DNA from: Doryteuthis pealeii
Lineage: Eukaryota > Mollusca > Cephalopoda > Myopsida > Loliginidae
Direction: 5' to 3'
NCBI GenBank assembly: GCA_023376005.1
Contig: CM042157.1
Coordinates: 65,456,036 to 65,520,035 of the forward strand
DNA length: 64,000 nt
Positions 19,171 through 30,184 of this stretch are shown here, piece by piece. The translations under genes were made by a program, and so were the position numbers. Positions within the stretch are counted from its first letter, which is position 1. Each line of letters opens with the position of its first letter. The notes beneath the pieces are model-generated. The model was not told the DNA's origin. It was given only the letters and a program-made list of their open reading frames with translations, and ran no database searches.

Positions 19171-19833
19171 AATCCAAGTCCCATTAATATACAGATCAAA
19201 TTTTGGGCTGAATATTTGGAATCCGAGCAGTTCCCAAAAATGCCGTTTTAAAATTTTTTTTTCTTACCATTTTTCTGAAATTCACCTAATTTTATCTTTA
19301 GAATTTTTCCATGCACATTGCTGTTTTTTGATCTGAATTTTGGTTAATTATAACAAATATATTTACTCTATTAGCCAAACAAAAAAATCTAATAAGTTTA
19401 ATGACTTTAAAAATCTGTCTTGAAAATATAAATTTCCAGTTCGAAGAGAATATGTTAAAGTGGTCGGGATCAGTTCCAATAAGCACCTAAATTCCCCCCA
19501 GTAATGAAAAAGGGTTACTTTGTTTTGGTCACTGTAAGTTTTCTGATTATTTGAAAACAGAACTAAAAGACGATAATTTCACTTATTATTGTAATCTGAC
19601 ATCAAATTTTCTCAGTAAATTTCAATTATTGAATTTTAATAATAATATAAGTTTTATTTCAATGTTATTATTGTTACCATTTGCGAAAATCTTAAAGTTA
19701 CTACAATCTTATATAATGATACATTTCTTATTGATTTGGTCAAATTAAGAGGCAGGTTTGTTTTCTGGGGCGGGAAGTTAGACCTGTGGTAGACATTTTT
19801 TAAAATCATACTTTTTAATTTTAATCAGAGTTT
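19171..19833. other. Spacer upstream of the LTR element, no gene
   Basis: AT-rich sequence shared with 44680-45220, with many single-base extras relative to B. Confidence 0.5.
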
Positions 19834-20250
19834 TGTAAGTAACGAGTCGAAACTTTAAACTGACTCCAAAGCGCCCTCGGTGCCTTTGGGCAATGCGGAA
19901 ATGTCCCTGGCAAAGGAAGAAAATGTGGTTGAGGGAAGAAGGGAACATGTGGTAGCCATTAATGGCACTCTGATAAGAAGTGTCAAAGAAGTTCGAAGGG
20001 GGCAGATTAAACTTTTTTATAGAGGTTAGCGGAGCATTATGGGTGACTACCCATGGTGCCATTGCAAACCTTTATAATTTGGCTTATAAAAAGCGACCTA
20101 TTTTGGCCTGAAAGGGTGGCACTGCATTTTTTGTTCTTCAGTAAACAGGAGGTTGTCGAGACGAGCGAAATAATAGGAAAGTAAAGAAGAAAGAAGAGGA
20201 AAAAGAAGAAGAGGAAAAAGAAAAAGAGAGCTGGTGGGGACAATTTTCCA
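19834..20250 (+). repeat. 5' LTR, copy A
   Basis: Begins TGTAAGTAACGAGTCG and ends near CAATTTTCCA, matching 45221-45602 with many small insertions. A TATAAAAAGCGACC promoter-like motif is present, preceded by the TGGGTGACTACCCA hairpin. Confidence 0.8.
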
Positions 20251-20339
20251 AGCTATTTTGGCTTAAATTCGGAAACATGGACAGAATGTTTTTCGATTTT
20301 AACTAGTTGGTGGGTCTCCTTTTCTGACGCCGTCATCAA

Positions 20340-21010
20340 ATGGATTCAGCACGTATTGAATATTTGCGAACTTTGCAGGAGAACCGGAATGTCGAAGCTG
20401 AAATACTACAAATTGCGCCTGCCGAGGTGGTTGCCCCCACTGGGTGGTTAATCAGCAATTTGAACAAGGAAGATAAGACCAATTTTCAGTGTAAAGAGGT
20501 CTATAGCCGCCCTACGCCCCTGACTCGTTCAAGTGCGGTATGATCTTCGTGGGCGCGCGGCGACTTCGGACCCGAGGGAGACAGTAAACGAAAATTTGGC
20601 GGACCTGCAGCGAACTGGATAGCCTGTCGGGGAGCGACGCAATGATTTCCTGTTTGGGGCCTTTTTGTTTGTTGCCTGGACTGCCGCAAGCACGTCGCGG
20701 TGCTTGGCGAAGCGTCCATCCGCGCAATGGACGATATGACAATGGTGAACTGTCGGACCGGGTACGGACCATTTATGCCGACACTGGAGCAGCTCGGACA
20801 GAGATCTTCTGCCGCCGCGCAGCCTGCTTCTCGTGCCCAGCCTGGGACCACGAAGAACGAAATATTGTTTGGTTACTAGTGCTCCGGTCCCAACCATTTG
20901 TCCCGAGATTGCCTGCTAGGTACGCTTCAGGCAGCTCCTGAACGCCATTCAGTTGCCACGAGACGATCGATGTTTCCGGTGTTAAGGACCGGACATATTG
21001 CTTGTCTGGA
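20340..21010 (+). pseudogene. gag remnant, copy A
   Basis: The first frame (MDSARIEYL, near 20340) matches the start of the capsid-like region in copy B. After it the frame is lost repeatedly. Segments equivalent to QRLDQLVGERRM and the CCHC region can be placed by nucleotide match to 45690-46300. GC-rich frames on the opposite strand (20501-20941) are shadows. Confidence 0.65.
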
Positions 21011-21094
21011 GTGGTCCCCGGAACGCTTGCAGGCATAGAAGTAAACACGGTCAGCTTGCCTTCCCCACAGGGAAAGGAGAAATGAGGCCGCTGC

Positions 21095-21435
21095 CAAACC
21101 AGTTGACGTTAATGTAACGGGAAATGAATTATGCCGCGTAGACACTGGGATGTATGCCGACGTTGTGGTCACCAGATGTTGTGTCCATGCCTTAAGCCGC
21201 TTGGACAAGCTAGGGGTGCTAACAGCGGGATGAAAACAATAAATGCTGGCGGGGAAGCCGATTCCAGCTCTGTGTTAAAACAGCAATGAAGCCTGCCCCA
21301 ATGACGTTTGATGCCTAGTTGTAAAATACCGCCGGTTATTGGGTTTTGAAACGCTACATACTGGGGATGAGCCATCAAGAGCTTTTTTGCGGCAATGACC
21401 CATCCCAACAAGTGGAAACAGTGAGCTTTAAAGGT
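21095..21435 (+). pseudogene. Aspartic protease remnant, copy A
   Basis: Nucleotide match to 46362-46675 in B covers the protease region around the active-site triplet DTG. The frame is destroyed by indels. Confidence 0.6.
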
Positions 21436-22047
21436 TTGGTTTGTCGCCTTGTTTTAACGGCCATATCAACCTCAGTGGGTCATTTAATGCCGATAAAGTT
21501 TTTGAAATAAATCACAATTCTTAATGGATAATAAATTTTTTATAAATACATTTTTCCTATTTAACCCATAATGGAGACCCTAAACAGGTACTACACTCCG
21601 GAATCAGAGTGGACAGGGAGCATGGTGGATGAAAGGGGTGCTTCCACATTCACAAAACCTCCAATAACTGGAACCTCAACCATCAGAAGATTAGAGTTTA
21701 AACGTTCATCCCTTCTACAGCCCATATTGATAAAAGGGATTGGGGCTTGCCCATAAAGGCAATAGGGCCTGGGAAAATAATATAGGTGCTAGGGCTTGAC
21801 GTGAACCAGCCCGATTAATCGGAAGGGGCCCTCTCCGGACCGCCCGCTCCCTCAAAGATAGGCACGCAAAAGTGGAGGTATTGCATGTCCATGACTGCTC
21901 ATCCAGCTGGCTCTATCCCTCAAGCACACGGGTTCCGCCACCGCGCACTGCCAAACAGGTGGCCCTCATTGGAAAGTCTTACCCTCTGGCGAGCATGCAG
22001 TCGGTGGTAATTCCTAAGACTGGCCCGCAAGACTCGACAAGGGCGGC
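21436..22047 (+). mobile_element. Rep600 insertion inside the LTR element (copy A only)
   Basis: CAGTGAGCT occurs on both sides (near 21416 and 22040), and B has it once (46670-46678). The insert has the Rep600 order: TTTTAACGGCCATATCAACC, ATGGAGACCCTAAACAGG, GGCAATAGGG, GACCGCCCGCTCCCT. It is the only member here with both ends placed by an empty site. Confidence 0.75.
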
Positions 22048-23110
22048 AGTGAGCTGTTAGTGGGGGCGGAAAGGCAAGACGTATGGCGCAGCAAAATCAA
22101 CTTCACTGTGACCGGATTTCCGTGTGGATTTAAATGAGAAGAACAGAATCGTTGGATTTTCTAAATGGAGAATGGTCCCCGGGGACAGCTTCCAGCTCCT
22201 GTGTAATAAGGTAACGGAGTACCCAAGTTCCAAACGATGCCGAAGAGCTACAACCGAACTTCGTGGATTGGATGTAGAATGGCTGGTTGCTGCCCTATCC
22301 CGAAGCGAGACTTGGTCCCACCTACGGATTTCGGGTTTCTGCTTAATGCCCGTGATTTTAGAACAACAGCGCAAAGTGCGCCCGGCTGGACATACAGAGA
22401 ACTGTGAAGCCATGTCGATTGCATTTAACGGCTAATTGCGATGTGCGCGCGGCCACGTTGAAGAAGAATGGGCGGTAATGAAAGGTGCGAAGTGTCAACA
22501 GTTGATGGAAACGAGCAATCACTTCAGTTTGAATTGTTTGAACTAGGGCCCATATCGACGTGAATTAATTCAGGGGCAAAAAAGGTAATTGCCTCACCCG
22601 GCTGGGTTTTGATCTCAAAGTTTGACCCTCTCAATCGTGAAATCTATTGTCCGAAAGCGTTTATTCCCTGAAAAACCCGACTATCCAAGAGCGCCCACAA
22701 ACCGGCGTATCGATGACATTTTTCATCAAATGAAGATTAGTTTTCGACAAGCCGGACGCACTTCGGAATACGGCCTTAATTTGTAAGGATTAGAGCGACC
22801 TGCGGATGCGTGCAAAGTCCTTGGTCTGAAAGGTTTTTGGGGGGGGGGTATCCTCCGTTGACGGGGGAGGTGAGTTTCCGAATTTCCCCATGTTTTATTA
22901 ACACGATGAAACACATTTTCCTGTGGCGGGCAAGAACTTGGTGGAAATTTTAAACTGTTCTGTTAGCTGCAGAGTGGCTCTTGGGATTCATCCAAAAGCG
23001 TCGGGCCATGCGTATCCGACAGTTTGGGATACTGCGTTACCCGATCCCTCTTGCTGGAGATAATGAAAAACCGAGAGAACAGTTTTTGCCCGGGTTAAGC
23101 GAAAATTGAT
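22048..23110 (+). pseudogene. Reverse transcriptase remnant, copy A
   Basis: Matches 46680-47700 of copy B base for base apart from indels. Fragments equivalent to VRPVM.YRELN, the YIDD region and DLERLQD can be located, but every frame is broken within about 60 codons. Confidence 0.6.
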
Positions 23111-24290
23111 CTTAGTTAGGAAGTGGGGCAACTGCGGCTGGAGAATGGATTTGTGGGTTGAACGCAAGATCGCTGCTATCGGGGGGTGTCATTTGGGAGA
23201 CCAAGGAAAGCCCCGTGACGAAGATGCCGTGCTGGTCTGCGCCCGGAACAAATGAATCCCAGCATATTATTGCCCGAGCTCGATGCGGTTTGGTGGAAAG
23301 GGGTCAACCTTGCCCCCTTCAAATGGCAGCCAAAGTGGGCTTCACCTTAAACGGACTCATTGGTGTACGTACCAATTGGCTAGAAACAGTTTTTGACGGA
23401 AGTCAAGGGTACGAAACGAAAGCGGGCCGCGTTGGATGGCTGGGTTAGGAAGGAAAAGACCTCACTCCACACTTATTTGAAAGAGTAATCACTTGGCCAT
23501 TTGATTGTGACGCCCTGGTATGGTTCCAGAGCAATAGAGCTGACGAACTGACAGAGTGCCAAACAACAATAAGTTTAAGCCATGAAAGGGGAATGAGATG
23601 GTGCAGGGATGTTTTGCCTTGCTCTGAGTGAAGCGCCCAGATATTAAGTTTCCCCAACGGCAATAGCGGAACACCTGGAGTAAGCCCGAACAACCCACTT
23701 TGTTGGGCGTGAGTTTTAGCCCCATTCAACGACAAAGGAAGCTGTAAAGAATCTATATGCACCTGCCGTGGGACTGTTCCAATCCCATCGACCCAGCCAG
23801 TGGCACTGGAGGAAGGGAAAACTAGAAACGTTGGCACCTAATTTGAAGTCCCGGCTAGGAAATGGATACCACTACGGGGGTGAACACTTTCTAAGTCCTC
23901 AATTCGACTGCGGACCCTCCGATTTGCTATGGTGGGCGGACCAAATTTCGGGGTACCAGATTCCGGGTACAGTAGTCCGTAATTGGGAGGCATCTTTTTA
24001 CGAGCGGGGTCTCCAACCCAAAACGAGATACTGAACTGAACCAAATGGAACACTGCCATTAACAGCAGAAAGTTTTCGAAACTTCTCCCCTCCGAAATTG
24101 GGGGTACCGGTTTGTGTCCGAATTGCGCCTACCCGGCGGGAACGGAATCGTTGAACGGTGGTCCACCCGGAAACGAATTAAAAACCATGGCGGCAGAAGC
24201 AGTTGTACCAATAAAACAAGAGGACCTGTGGGGTACTGGCAAATGTAACACCAAGAACGAATGTTTTCCTCTTCTTTCAGCCAGCCATCG
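23111..24290 (+). pseudogene. RNase H and integrase remnant, copy A
   Basis: Matches 47700-48770 in B. RNase H, zinc-binding and catalytic integrase segments are all present at nucleotide level but with frequent frameshifts. Reading frames up to about 96 codons here are partial. Confidence 0.6.
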
Positions 24291-24530
24291 ATACACCAAC
24301 AACATGGTGCAAGGGGTCAGGGGAATTGATCCGTTCCCCTCCACCCGGAATCCATAAAACATGAAACAAGAACGTACAAAGTAGGGGACTTTGTTTTGGG
24401 TAGGGTCCCGAAACGGCAAGGATGCACCACACATTAAAAGTAGGCCTGTGAACACTGGAGTCCAATAGTCCAGCACTCTGTTAGTATTATGGGACTCCCC
24501 GCCACGTCAAGAAAACCTTTGCGCCCCTGT
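24291..24530 (+). pseudogene. GPY/F-like integrase C-terminal segment, copy A only
   Basis: Broken frames give KGIDPFPST, HETRTYKVGDFV (with shifts) and RHVKTF-like pieces. This resembles the GPY/F module that follows the catalytic core in many Ty3-type integrases (YKVGD.V). Copy B jumps from the corresponding position (near 48785) straight to the acidic tail, so B has a deletion of about 230 bp here. Confidence 0.5.
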
Positions 24531-24657
24531 TCAAGCCCGCACTCCTTCTCCCCGAAGATGGCTTCCCCCTGAGGAAAGTAATGAGGCCCTTGGTTCAAAG
24601 GTGGGGATCCCCTCATAGAATCATTCACTGGCCAGTTGGGGATCTTCCAGAAATGAA

Positions 24658-24667
24658 NNNNNNNNNN
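24658..24667. other. Assembly gap (10 N), contig 1 / contig 2
   Basis: Ten Ns. The homology between copy A and copy B ends exactly at the left edge, at the base matching about 48893. Confidence 0.99.
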
Positions 24668-24671
24668 GTCC

Positions 24672-24730
24672 TCTCCTCTCTTCTCTCTCTCTCTCATCTC
24701 TCTCTCTCTCTCTTAATCTCTTTCTTTCTT
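24672..24730. repeat. (CT)n microsatellite at contig start
   Basis: CT-rich run directly after the gap, a common place for contigs to break. Confidence 0.9.
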
Positions 24731-25383
24731 ATTGTTGTGGGGTTTTAAGGGTCAATAAGAACAAATCGACGGGTAACAAATGTAGGAAAATGTATTAACA
24801 AAAAGTAGACAATTACAGTAAGAGAAGTGGGAAATACGTCCGACAATAGAGTTATGAGCTGACTCGCATTGGCTTACTCTCAGCCATAATTGTCCCTGTT
24901 ACTTATAGTAACCTCGTCGGCGCGCATTCCATCAGTCTATAGGGTATATCACCTATAACACTTATTATTTTTTTGTGTAGCATGTCTTTTTTCCCTTGTT
25001 TTTATGATAAACGAATAATCCATTATTTAGCTGAGGTGACGACATTCATAAGACATGTAGGACTAGCAGGACCTGTGATACATCAACAGTATGATAATGT
25101 TATCATTACAGCGTTTGATATTTTTACTTAAGAGTTATTGCAAATAGTTCAATATGTAAAGATTTAACTTTCTTTCACTCTTTTTTTTTTCCTTCTTTCC
25201 ATCTTTTTCATTATGTTCGATTAAAATGATTAGCGTTTCCTTCTAACGCACCACCGCATCTCTCTATCTTTCTAACTCTCTCTATATTCCCCTATTTCTT
25301 TCTTCTTTCTTTCTTTTTATTTATTTTTTCGTGCAGCATGTCAACAGAATAGTCCATTATTAGCAAAAGGAACGCGACACACA
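24731..25383. other. Spacer with a diverged DR-190 fragment, no gene
   Basis: A stretch near 25080-25170 (ATTTTTACTTAAGAGTTATT ... GTTCAATATGTAAAG) matches DR-190. The rest, with several T-rich and CT-rich runs, is unclassified. An inverted relative lies at 52270-52510. Confidence 0.45.
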
Positions 25384-25682
25384 TAGAAATAAGAAATTTC
25401 GACGATTAAGCGACACCTGAAAATTAGGCCTTAACTTTTTTGTATCTCATCTTGGACGATTTGGACAGTCTCAGTTTTAGCTAGAGGTGGTGTGGAATGA
25501 TAACGGTCGGAAGATTAAGAGAACAAGCGTATTAGAAATAAGAAATTCGACGATTAAGCGACACTTGATAATTAGGCCTTACATTTTTGTATCTCATCTT
25601 GGGATTTGAGACAGTCTCAGTTTTAGCTAGAGGGTGGTGTAGGATGATAACGGTCGGAAGATTAAGGAACAAGCGTATTATG
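25384..25682 (-). repeat. Two tandem antisense units of the palindrome-headed repeat
   Basis: Two units of about 150 bp, each with ATCTCATCTTGG..GATTTG, GACAGTCTCAGTTTTAGC and GATGATAACGGTCGG. They are related to 7396-7680 in antisense. Confidence 0.7.
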
Positions 25683-26240
25683 TTATAAAATATATCAAAT
25701 TAGAAAGACTACGAAACTAAATAAGAACGAATATAACCATTTTAAACTTATTTCAGTGTTATCTTAATTAATTTCTCTATTAAATTATATATAGGTTTGC
25801 TTTTAATACGTTTTAGAAAAACATGATAGTATTAGAAAACAAGTAAGCAAATAATTATTTATTAAACCCAGTTTTGTTAAGATCATTATGCAAATTATTC
25901 CCATTCCCACAATTTTACAATGTAAATCTATGTTTCTTACTTGTAAGATACATCTATAAGATGATTGAGGGGAAGTCATCAGCGTTGTTATATCCTTGGG
26001 CTCATTGGAAATTTCTGGTCTTTCAACAACGGATTTCCTCGCCCAGGGGACCAATCGGGGTTGATCAAATCCCGACCCTTCCCTCTCGGCACATCTAAAT
26101 TATTCCCACAATTTACAATGTAAATCTATATTTCTTAGAGATATATGACATATATTTCAGGATTTTAAGTGCATTGATGATATGGGTAGTTTTGCGGCAA
26201 ATCTAACTCAGCTAGATTTTAATATAGACATCGTTAGTAC
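25683..26240. other. Spacer with a 35-bp direct repeat, no gene
   Basis: ATTCCCACAATTT(T)ACAATG through CTATGTTTCTTA appears at 25905-25941 and 26101-26136, enclosing about 160 bp with a GC-richer centre. That centre might be a degraded SINE. No classification is possible. Confidence 0.4.
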
Positions 26241-26381
26241 ATAAGATACTAATTAAGATTAAATAACGACTATTTCATAATCGTTGAGAATATAACTTAA
26301 ATAACTAAGGAAATCGTGATGTCAGTGGTGATGTAGTTTCGGTTACAGACAGACAGTTACATAATGTCCATTATAATAAGA
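26241..26381 (-). mobile_element. Helitron family 2, 5' head only
   Basis: Minus strand: TCTTATTATAATGGACATT, then CTGTCTGTAACCGAAAC and the family interior with CCTTAGTTATTTAAG. It matches the heads at 35624, 55112 and 55458. The 3' end is not seen. Confidence 0.6.
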
Positions 26382-26493
26382 AATGTCATTTTATTTTAAG
26401 CTACCATCACTGAAAGAAAAGTTTTTACTGATTTTATTCAAATTCATTGTAACAACACGAGTTATCCACCTTGATCTGAATGCTACTTGACAA

Positions 26494-26816
26494 TCTATAC
26501 ATATATAAAGGGCAGTTGTGTGTATGTATGTATGTCCGGATGAAACTACGAAAATAAAACAATTAACGACAAAGTAAATAAATATTCACATTCACTATCA
26601 CTAGAGTTTGCTTTTTGTGCAAAAATAATGAAGATTTTATTTATGTTTGGGGAAAAAAAATTCTGACGTCCCACCAAGTATTTTTACGTGGGGATTTTTA
26701 TGGCGAGGATCCAACTCGCGATTATTAGTAATAAAAAAAAAATTAGTCTCGCAGATCGCGAGACTAATTTTTTTATCTCCCCCTCTACCCAGGCGATGCT
26801 GGGTAGCCGCTTCTAG
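26494..26816 (+). mobile_element. Helitron family 1, short complete copy
   Basis: Starts TCTATACATATATAAAGGGC after host A26493 and ends CTAG before host T26817. The 3' hairpin has an 8-bp stem CTACCCAG/CTGGGTAG with loop GCGATG (26785-26806), six bases before CTAG. A 5' TC, 3' hairpin plus CTAG and insertion between A and T are canonical for Helitrons. A second inverted pair (AATTAGTCTCG / CGAGACTAATT) lies inside. At 323 bp it is non-autonomous. Confidence 0.85.
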
Positions 26817-27186
26817 TATGAGTATAAATCTTCCGTATTAAGACGTATGGCATAAGTTCAAAGACTCCAAAAACCATTAAGATATTGCCATCAATACCAG
26901 CCCAGGAGGAAGTAAAAATTTGGTAAGTGTAATTTTAACTTGGATTTTATTTCTTTATGACTAAATTGTTTGATACATTTATTTTATTTTGTTGTTATTG
27001 TTGTTTTATCATTTTAGTTTACGGTGTTCTTGAGTATGGACAATATGAAAGAAAAGAAATCAAGTACAAGGGAAAAGAAGATCACAAAATAAAACATCAG
27101 TTAAAATTGAAAACTCTTTGTTCTTCCTTGAGTCTGGTACATTCATCTTCTCTATCAAAGAAATATCAAAATTCAAATCAGTGTAG
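26817..27186. other. Spacer, no gene
   Basis: AT-rich sequence leading into the (GAA)n tract. The only open frame runs into GAA repeats. Confidence 0.5.
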
Positions 27187-27690
27187 TGAAGAAGAAGAAG
27201 AAGAAGAAGAAGAAGAAGAAGAAGAAGAAGAAGAAGAAGAAGAAGAAGAAGAAGAATGAAAACTGAAAAAGAAGAAGAGAAGAAGAAGAAGAAGAAGAAG
27301 AAGAGAAGAAGAAGAAGAAGAAGAAGAAGAAACTGAAAAAGAAGAAGAAGAATGAAAACTGAAGAAGAAGAAGAAGAAATGAAAAACAGACGAAGAAATG
27401 AAAAAGAAGAAAAGAAGAAGAAGAAGAAGAAGAAGAAGAAGAAGAAGAAGAAGAAGAAGAAGAAGACAGACGAAGAAATGAAAAACAGAAGAAGAAGAAA
27501 ATGAAAAACAGAAGAAGAAGAAGAAGAAGAAGAAGAAGAAGAAGAAGAAGAAGAAGAAGAAGAAGAAGAAGAAGAACTGAATAAGTAGAAGAAGCAGAAG
27601 AAGAATGAAAAACTGAAGAAGCAGAAGAAGAATGAAAAACTGAAGAAGCAGAAGAAGAAGAAGAAGAAGAAGAAGAAGAAGAAGAATGAA
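27187..27690 (+). repeat. (GAA)n polypurine tract, copy B
   Basis: Longer version of 1-458, with GAA blocks broken by AATGAAAAACTG and AGACAGACGAAG units. The Phe/Ser/Leu-rich reverse frames over it are artefacts. Confidence 0.95.
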
Positions 27691-28274
27691 AATATATTTA
27701 CGACATTGGTATCGCCTGAGCACACAGACCATCAGTACACATTTTCAAAGCTGCATCTGGACATTCACGAACTGAAATAATAAAGAAAAAAGATACAAGC
27801 ATCAATGATTGAACACAAATTGTAGGGATGTACAAATTCACGCACCTTACAAAAAAGGGGTATCACACGAAATTCTTTAAAAAATCAACAAAAATAAACT
27901 AATAAGCCGATTTTAATAAAAATTTTCGGTATAGGAAGTAATAAAAGAAGATCTTTATTCTAAATAAATGTTTACTCTAAATTAAAAGGGCTAATTATTT
28001 CTTCGATAGTTTTTGTTTCGCGTTTTTGATCCCCATATAGTGAACCATAAGATTCTCAGTAATTTTTGGAGGGAGAAAATTAATTTTACATTTTTGGAAA
28101 GATAATTCAATGATGGAACTTATGTAAAACAAAAAAATCGATATTTTGGTAAAGTCGGTAGTAGGACGTCTTACATTATAAAACTTAAGTCTCGTGAGTA
28201 AGAAAAAATATTTATCCTTGCTTTTCCTCTTTCTAATTGTTTTTTTTTTTTTGTTTTGTTTTTTTTTAGGGTGG
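27691..28274. other. AT-rich spacer, copy B
   Basis: Near-identical to 459-1034, no gene. Confidence 0.6.
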
Positions 28275-28511
28275 GTTTGAGGTCTTTTGTCAAAAAGAGT
28301 CTCAACATAAAACAGCTGTTTTGGTAGTCTAGAGTAATCAAGGCGAACAAAATGACCCGCTCAATGCATCTGATTCCTCATCACAACTGCATTAATGCTA
28401 GTTGATTTGGCTTTGGTCAAGACACCCGTATCTGGGACGCGGCTGTCCCACTTCAGACCAAGGATACATCCGTACAAGCATACACACCACCAACTGCCCT
28501 TTATATATGTA
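28275..28511 (-). pseudogene. LINE fragment behind a Helitron-1 head, copy B
   Basis: Counterpart of 1035-1274, with the same broken PDTGVL...LDYSRLPKQLFY frame on the minus strand. Confidence 0.55.
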
Positions 28512-29362
28512 CTAGAAGCGTCTACCCGACGTCGCCTGGGTAGAAGTGCGGATCAAAAAGTTAGTCTCGCAGATCCATTATTACTGAATCACGAGTTCGA
28601 TACCCCATTAAAATCTCTATGTCAAAAGACTTTGCGTTGAACTGGCCTGGTGCGGCGTCAGAAAAAAAAAAGTACACAGACACTCTGAAAAAAATTATTG
28701 TCTCTTATTTGAAATATTAAATACGAAAAAAACCATGCTGTTACTATTTAATTTTTTTATTTATCTTCATGAATATAAATCAAATCTTCATTACTTTTGC
28801 TCAAAAATCAAGATCTGGTGATAGTATATATATATTTTGTCGTTAATTGTTTTATTTTCGTAGTTTCATCCGGACATACATACATACATACATAGCAATA
28901 GCATAATCTGCCTTCCCTCACAATCCTATAACCCCACCATCAGAACCTTTCCTCTCATTAGCCCTCAAATTACTCATCAAACCCGCTGCAGATCCACTAA
29001 GTTTGATGCAAATATGACATAGGAAGGACGTCCTTCCCGTTGTATTAGATGGATCAGATGATAAAATTCGATGCCTACGCACCACCATATGTTTCTTAAG
29101 ACCAGAAGCTGACTTATAGACTTTGTAACAAATTGCACAAGACACATTGTTTGTTCCTGGAGTTTGCATGGATTGTCCCTGATGAGATTTCCTATGATTG
29201 ACATATCCAGCCTCAGAAAGCAGAATTTGACCAAATATCTGACATTTCCAACACTCCATGTTCTCTCTAATATGACACTTTCGAAGTTGACGCTTGAGGT
29301 TTTCATGCTCAATTCTTTCACATACATACATACACACCAACTGCCCTTTATATATGTATAGA
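28512..29362 (-). mobile_element. Helitron family 1 copy with zinc-finger insert, copy B
   Basis: Minus strand from TCTATACATATATAAAGGGC at 29362 to CTAG at 28512-28515, followed by host T. The layout matches 1275-2170 but is shorter, mainly through fewer TATG units. Confidence 0.68.
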
Positions 29363-29409
29363 ATATAGATTATTAATCCATTTTTTAAGTAAAATTGTAT
29401 ATACCCCAA
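28918..29409 (-). CDS. C2H2 zinc-finger ORF inside Helitron-1, copy B
   Basis: This open frame of 163 codons extends upstream past the Helitron end, so the true start is likely a Met inside the element. Finger 1 (CWKC ... HRKSH) is intact. Finger 2 has lost its final histidine (HMVVRRH). Finger 3 has lost both standard histidine positions (SNLRANERKG). Compared with copy A, the pair shows independent decay of metal ligands, which argues against strong selection. The source is probably the zinc-finger tail of a LINE polyprotein, by resemblance to SAAGLxSHLRxH fingers. Function unknown. Confidence 0.35.
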   Translation of the reverse strand: MGYIQFYLKNGLIIYILYIYKGQLVCMYVCERIEHENLKRQLRKCHIRENMECWKCQIFGQILLSEAGYVNHRKSHQGQSMQTPGTNNVSCAICYKVYKSASGLKKHMVVRRHRILSSDPSNTTGRTSFLCHICIKLSGSAAGLMSNLRANERKGSDGGVIGL

Positions 29410-29510
29410 CAGAATCGAATGAAATCAGCGTAATCGAAACGACTCATGAAGGCTGAGGTCGGTGAATTCGAACGATTTACAAGGATATTACGCACATATA
29501 CGACAAAATT

Positions 29511-29775
29511 GAGTCGCGTGGTCTAATGGTTACACTCGTAGGAAAAGGACTCCTCAACCCGAGTTCACTTCCTAGACGAAGCTTTTAGCATTTCACATAG
29601 CGCTAAAACCCTTGCGACAGGTATGAATCAAATTCTCCCTCCAGCTATGGGTAAATAGCAGGGTAGACTGGGCTAGGTAACCAGTCTAAGAGAAGAAAAA
29701 CTCTGAATTCAAACCTGTTAAACTCTGCTTAAGAAATTGACCTTGTGTCGCATACTGCTCGTGCATATATATATA
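29511..29775 (+). mobile_element. SINE-1, copy B
   Basis: GAGTCGCGTGGTCTAATGGT (better A box than copy A), GAGTTCACTTCC, the conserved body and a short (TA)n end. A stretch of the body is deleted relative to A near GGGCTAGGTAACC. Confidence 0.7.
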
Positions 29776-29789
29776 CGACAAAATTTTTA

Positions 29790-30110
29790 AAACTCCCGGA
29801 CACTACTGAATAGGGAGTTTGATCCTCACTGGATGCCCAATACTTGCAACCTTGGGTCACATCCTACCTTTGGCGAATGAGTTGGATAAAAAAGGGCGTC
29901 CCATTGTGGCAGATCCATTCGTGTGAATAGTGATTTCGGTCCTTGCTGGATAGCTCATGCTTGCGACCTTGCGTCACATCCTCCCCGTGGCAAACAGGCT
30001 GGGTAGAAAGCGTGTCCCATCGTGATGTAATGGCCAGCAAGCTAGTCTCGCAGTTCAATTACTACTGAATAGCGAGTTCAATTCTTGTCAGTTGCCTTAT
30101 ACTTGCTCTT
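29790..30110 (+). repeat. SINE-3 tandem units, copy B
   Basis: Counterpart of 2636-2975, with the middle unit shortened by about 30 bp. Confidence 0.55.
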
Positions 30111-30184
30111 ACGCGCCGTGGTTTTAATTAAAAGATTTTAAATATTTTTTTAATTTGTTTTTCTTTTTTCTTCTTCCGTATTAA

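Larger units (their letters stand above)
19834..24657 (+). mobile_element. LTR retrotransposon, copy A, 3' end lost at the gap
   Basis: The order is LTR, gag, protease, reverse transcriptase, RNase H, integrase and a GPY/F-like end. All parts match copy B, but single-base insertions occur every few tens of bases, so no long frame survives. Error density rises toward the gap. It differs from B in a real way at two places: a repeat insertion at 21436-22047, and about 230 bp kept near 24295-24525 that B lacks. No 3' LTR is present before the Ns. Confidence 0.8.

Noticed and set aside
20501..21411. Several overlapping 80-122 codon frames on the minus strand
   Set aside because: They are antisense shadows of the GC-rich gag and protease region, not kept in copy B.
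27060..27732. Long reverse frames rich in Phe, Ser and Leu
   Set aside because: They are translations of the (GAA)n tract in three frames, with no composition or motif of a real protein.
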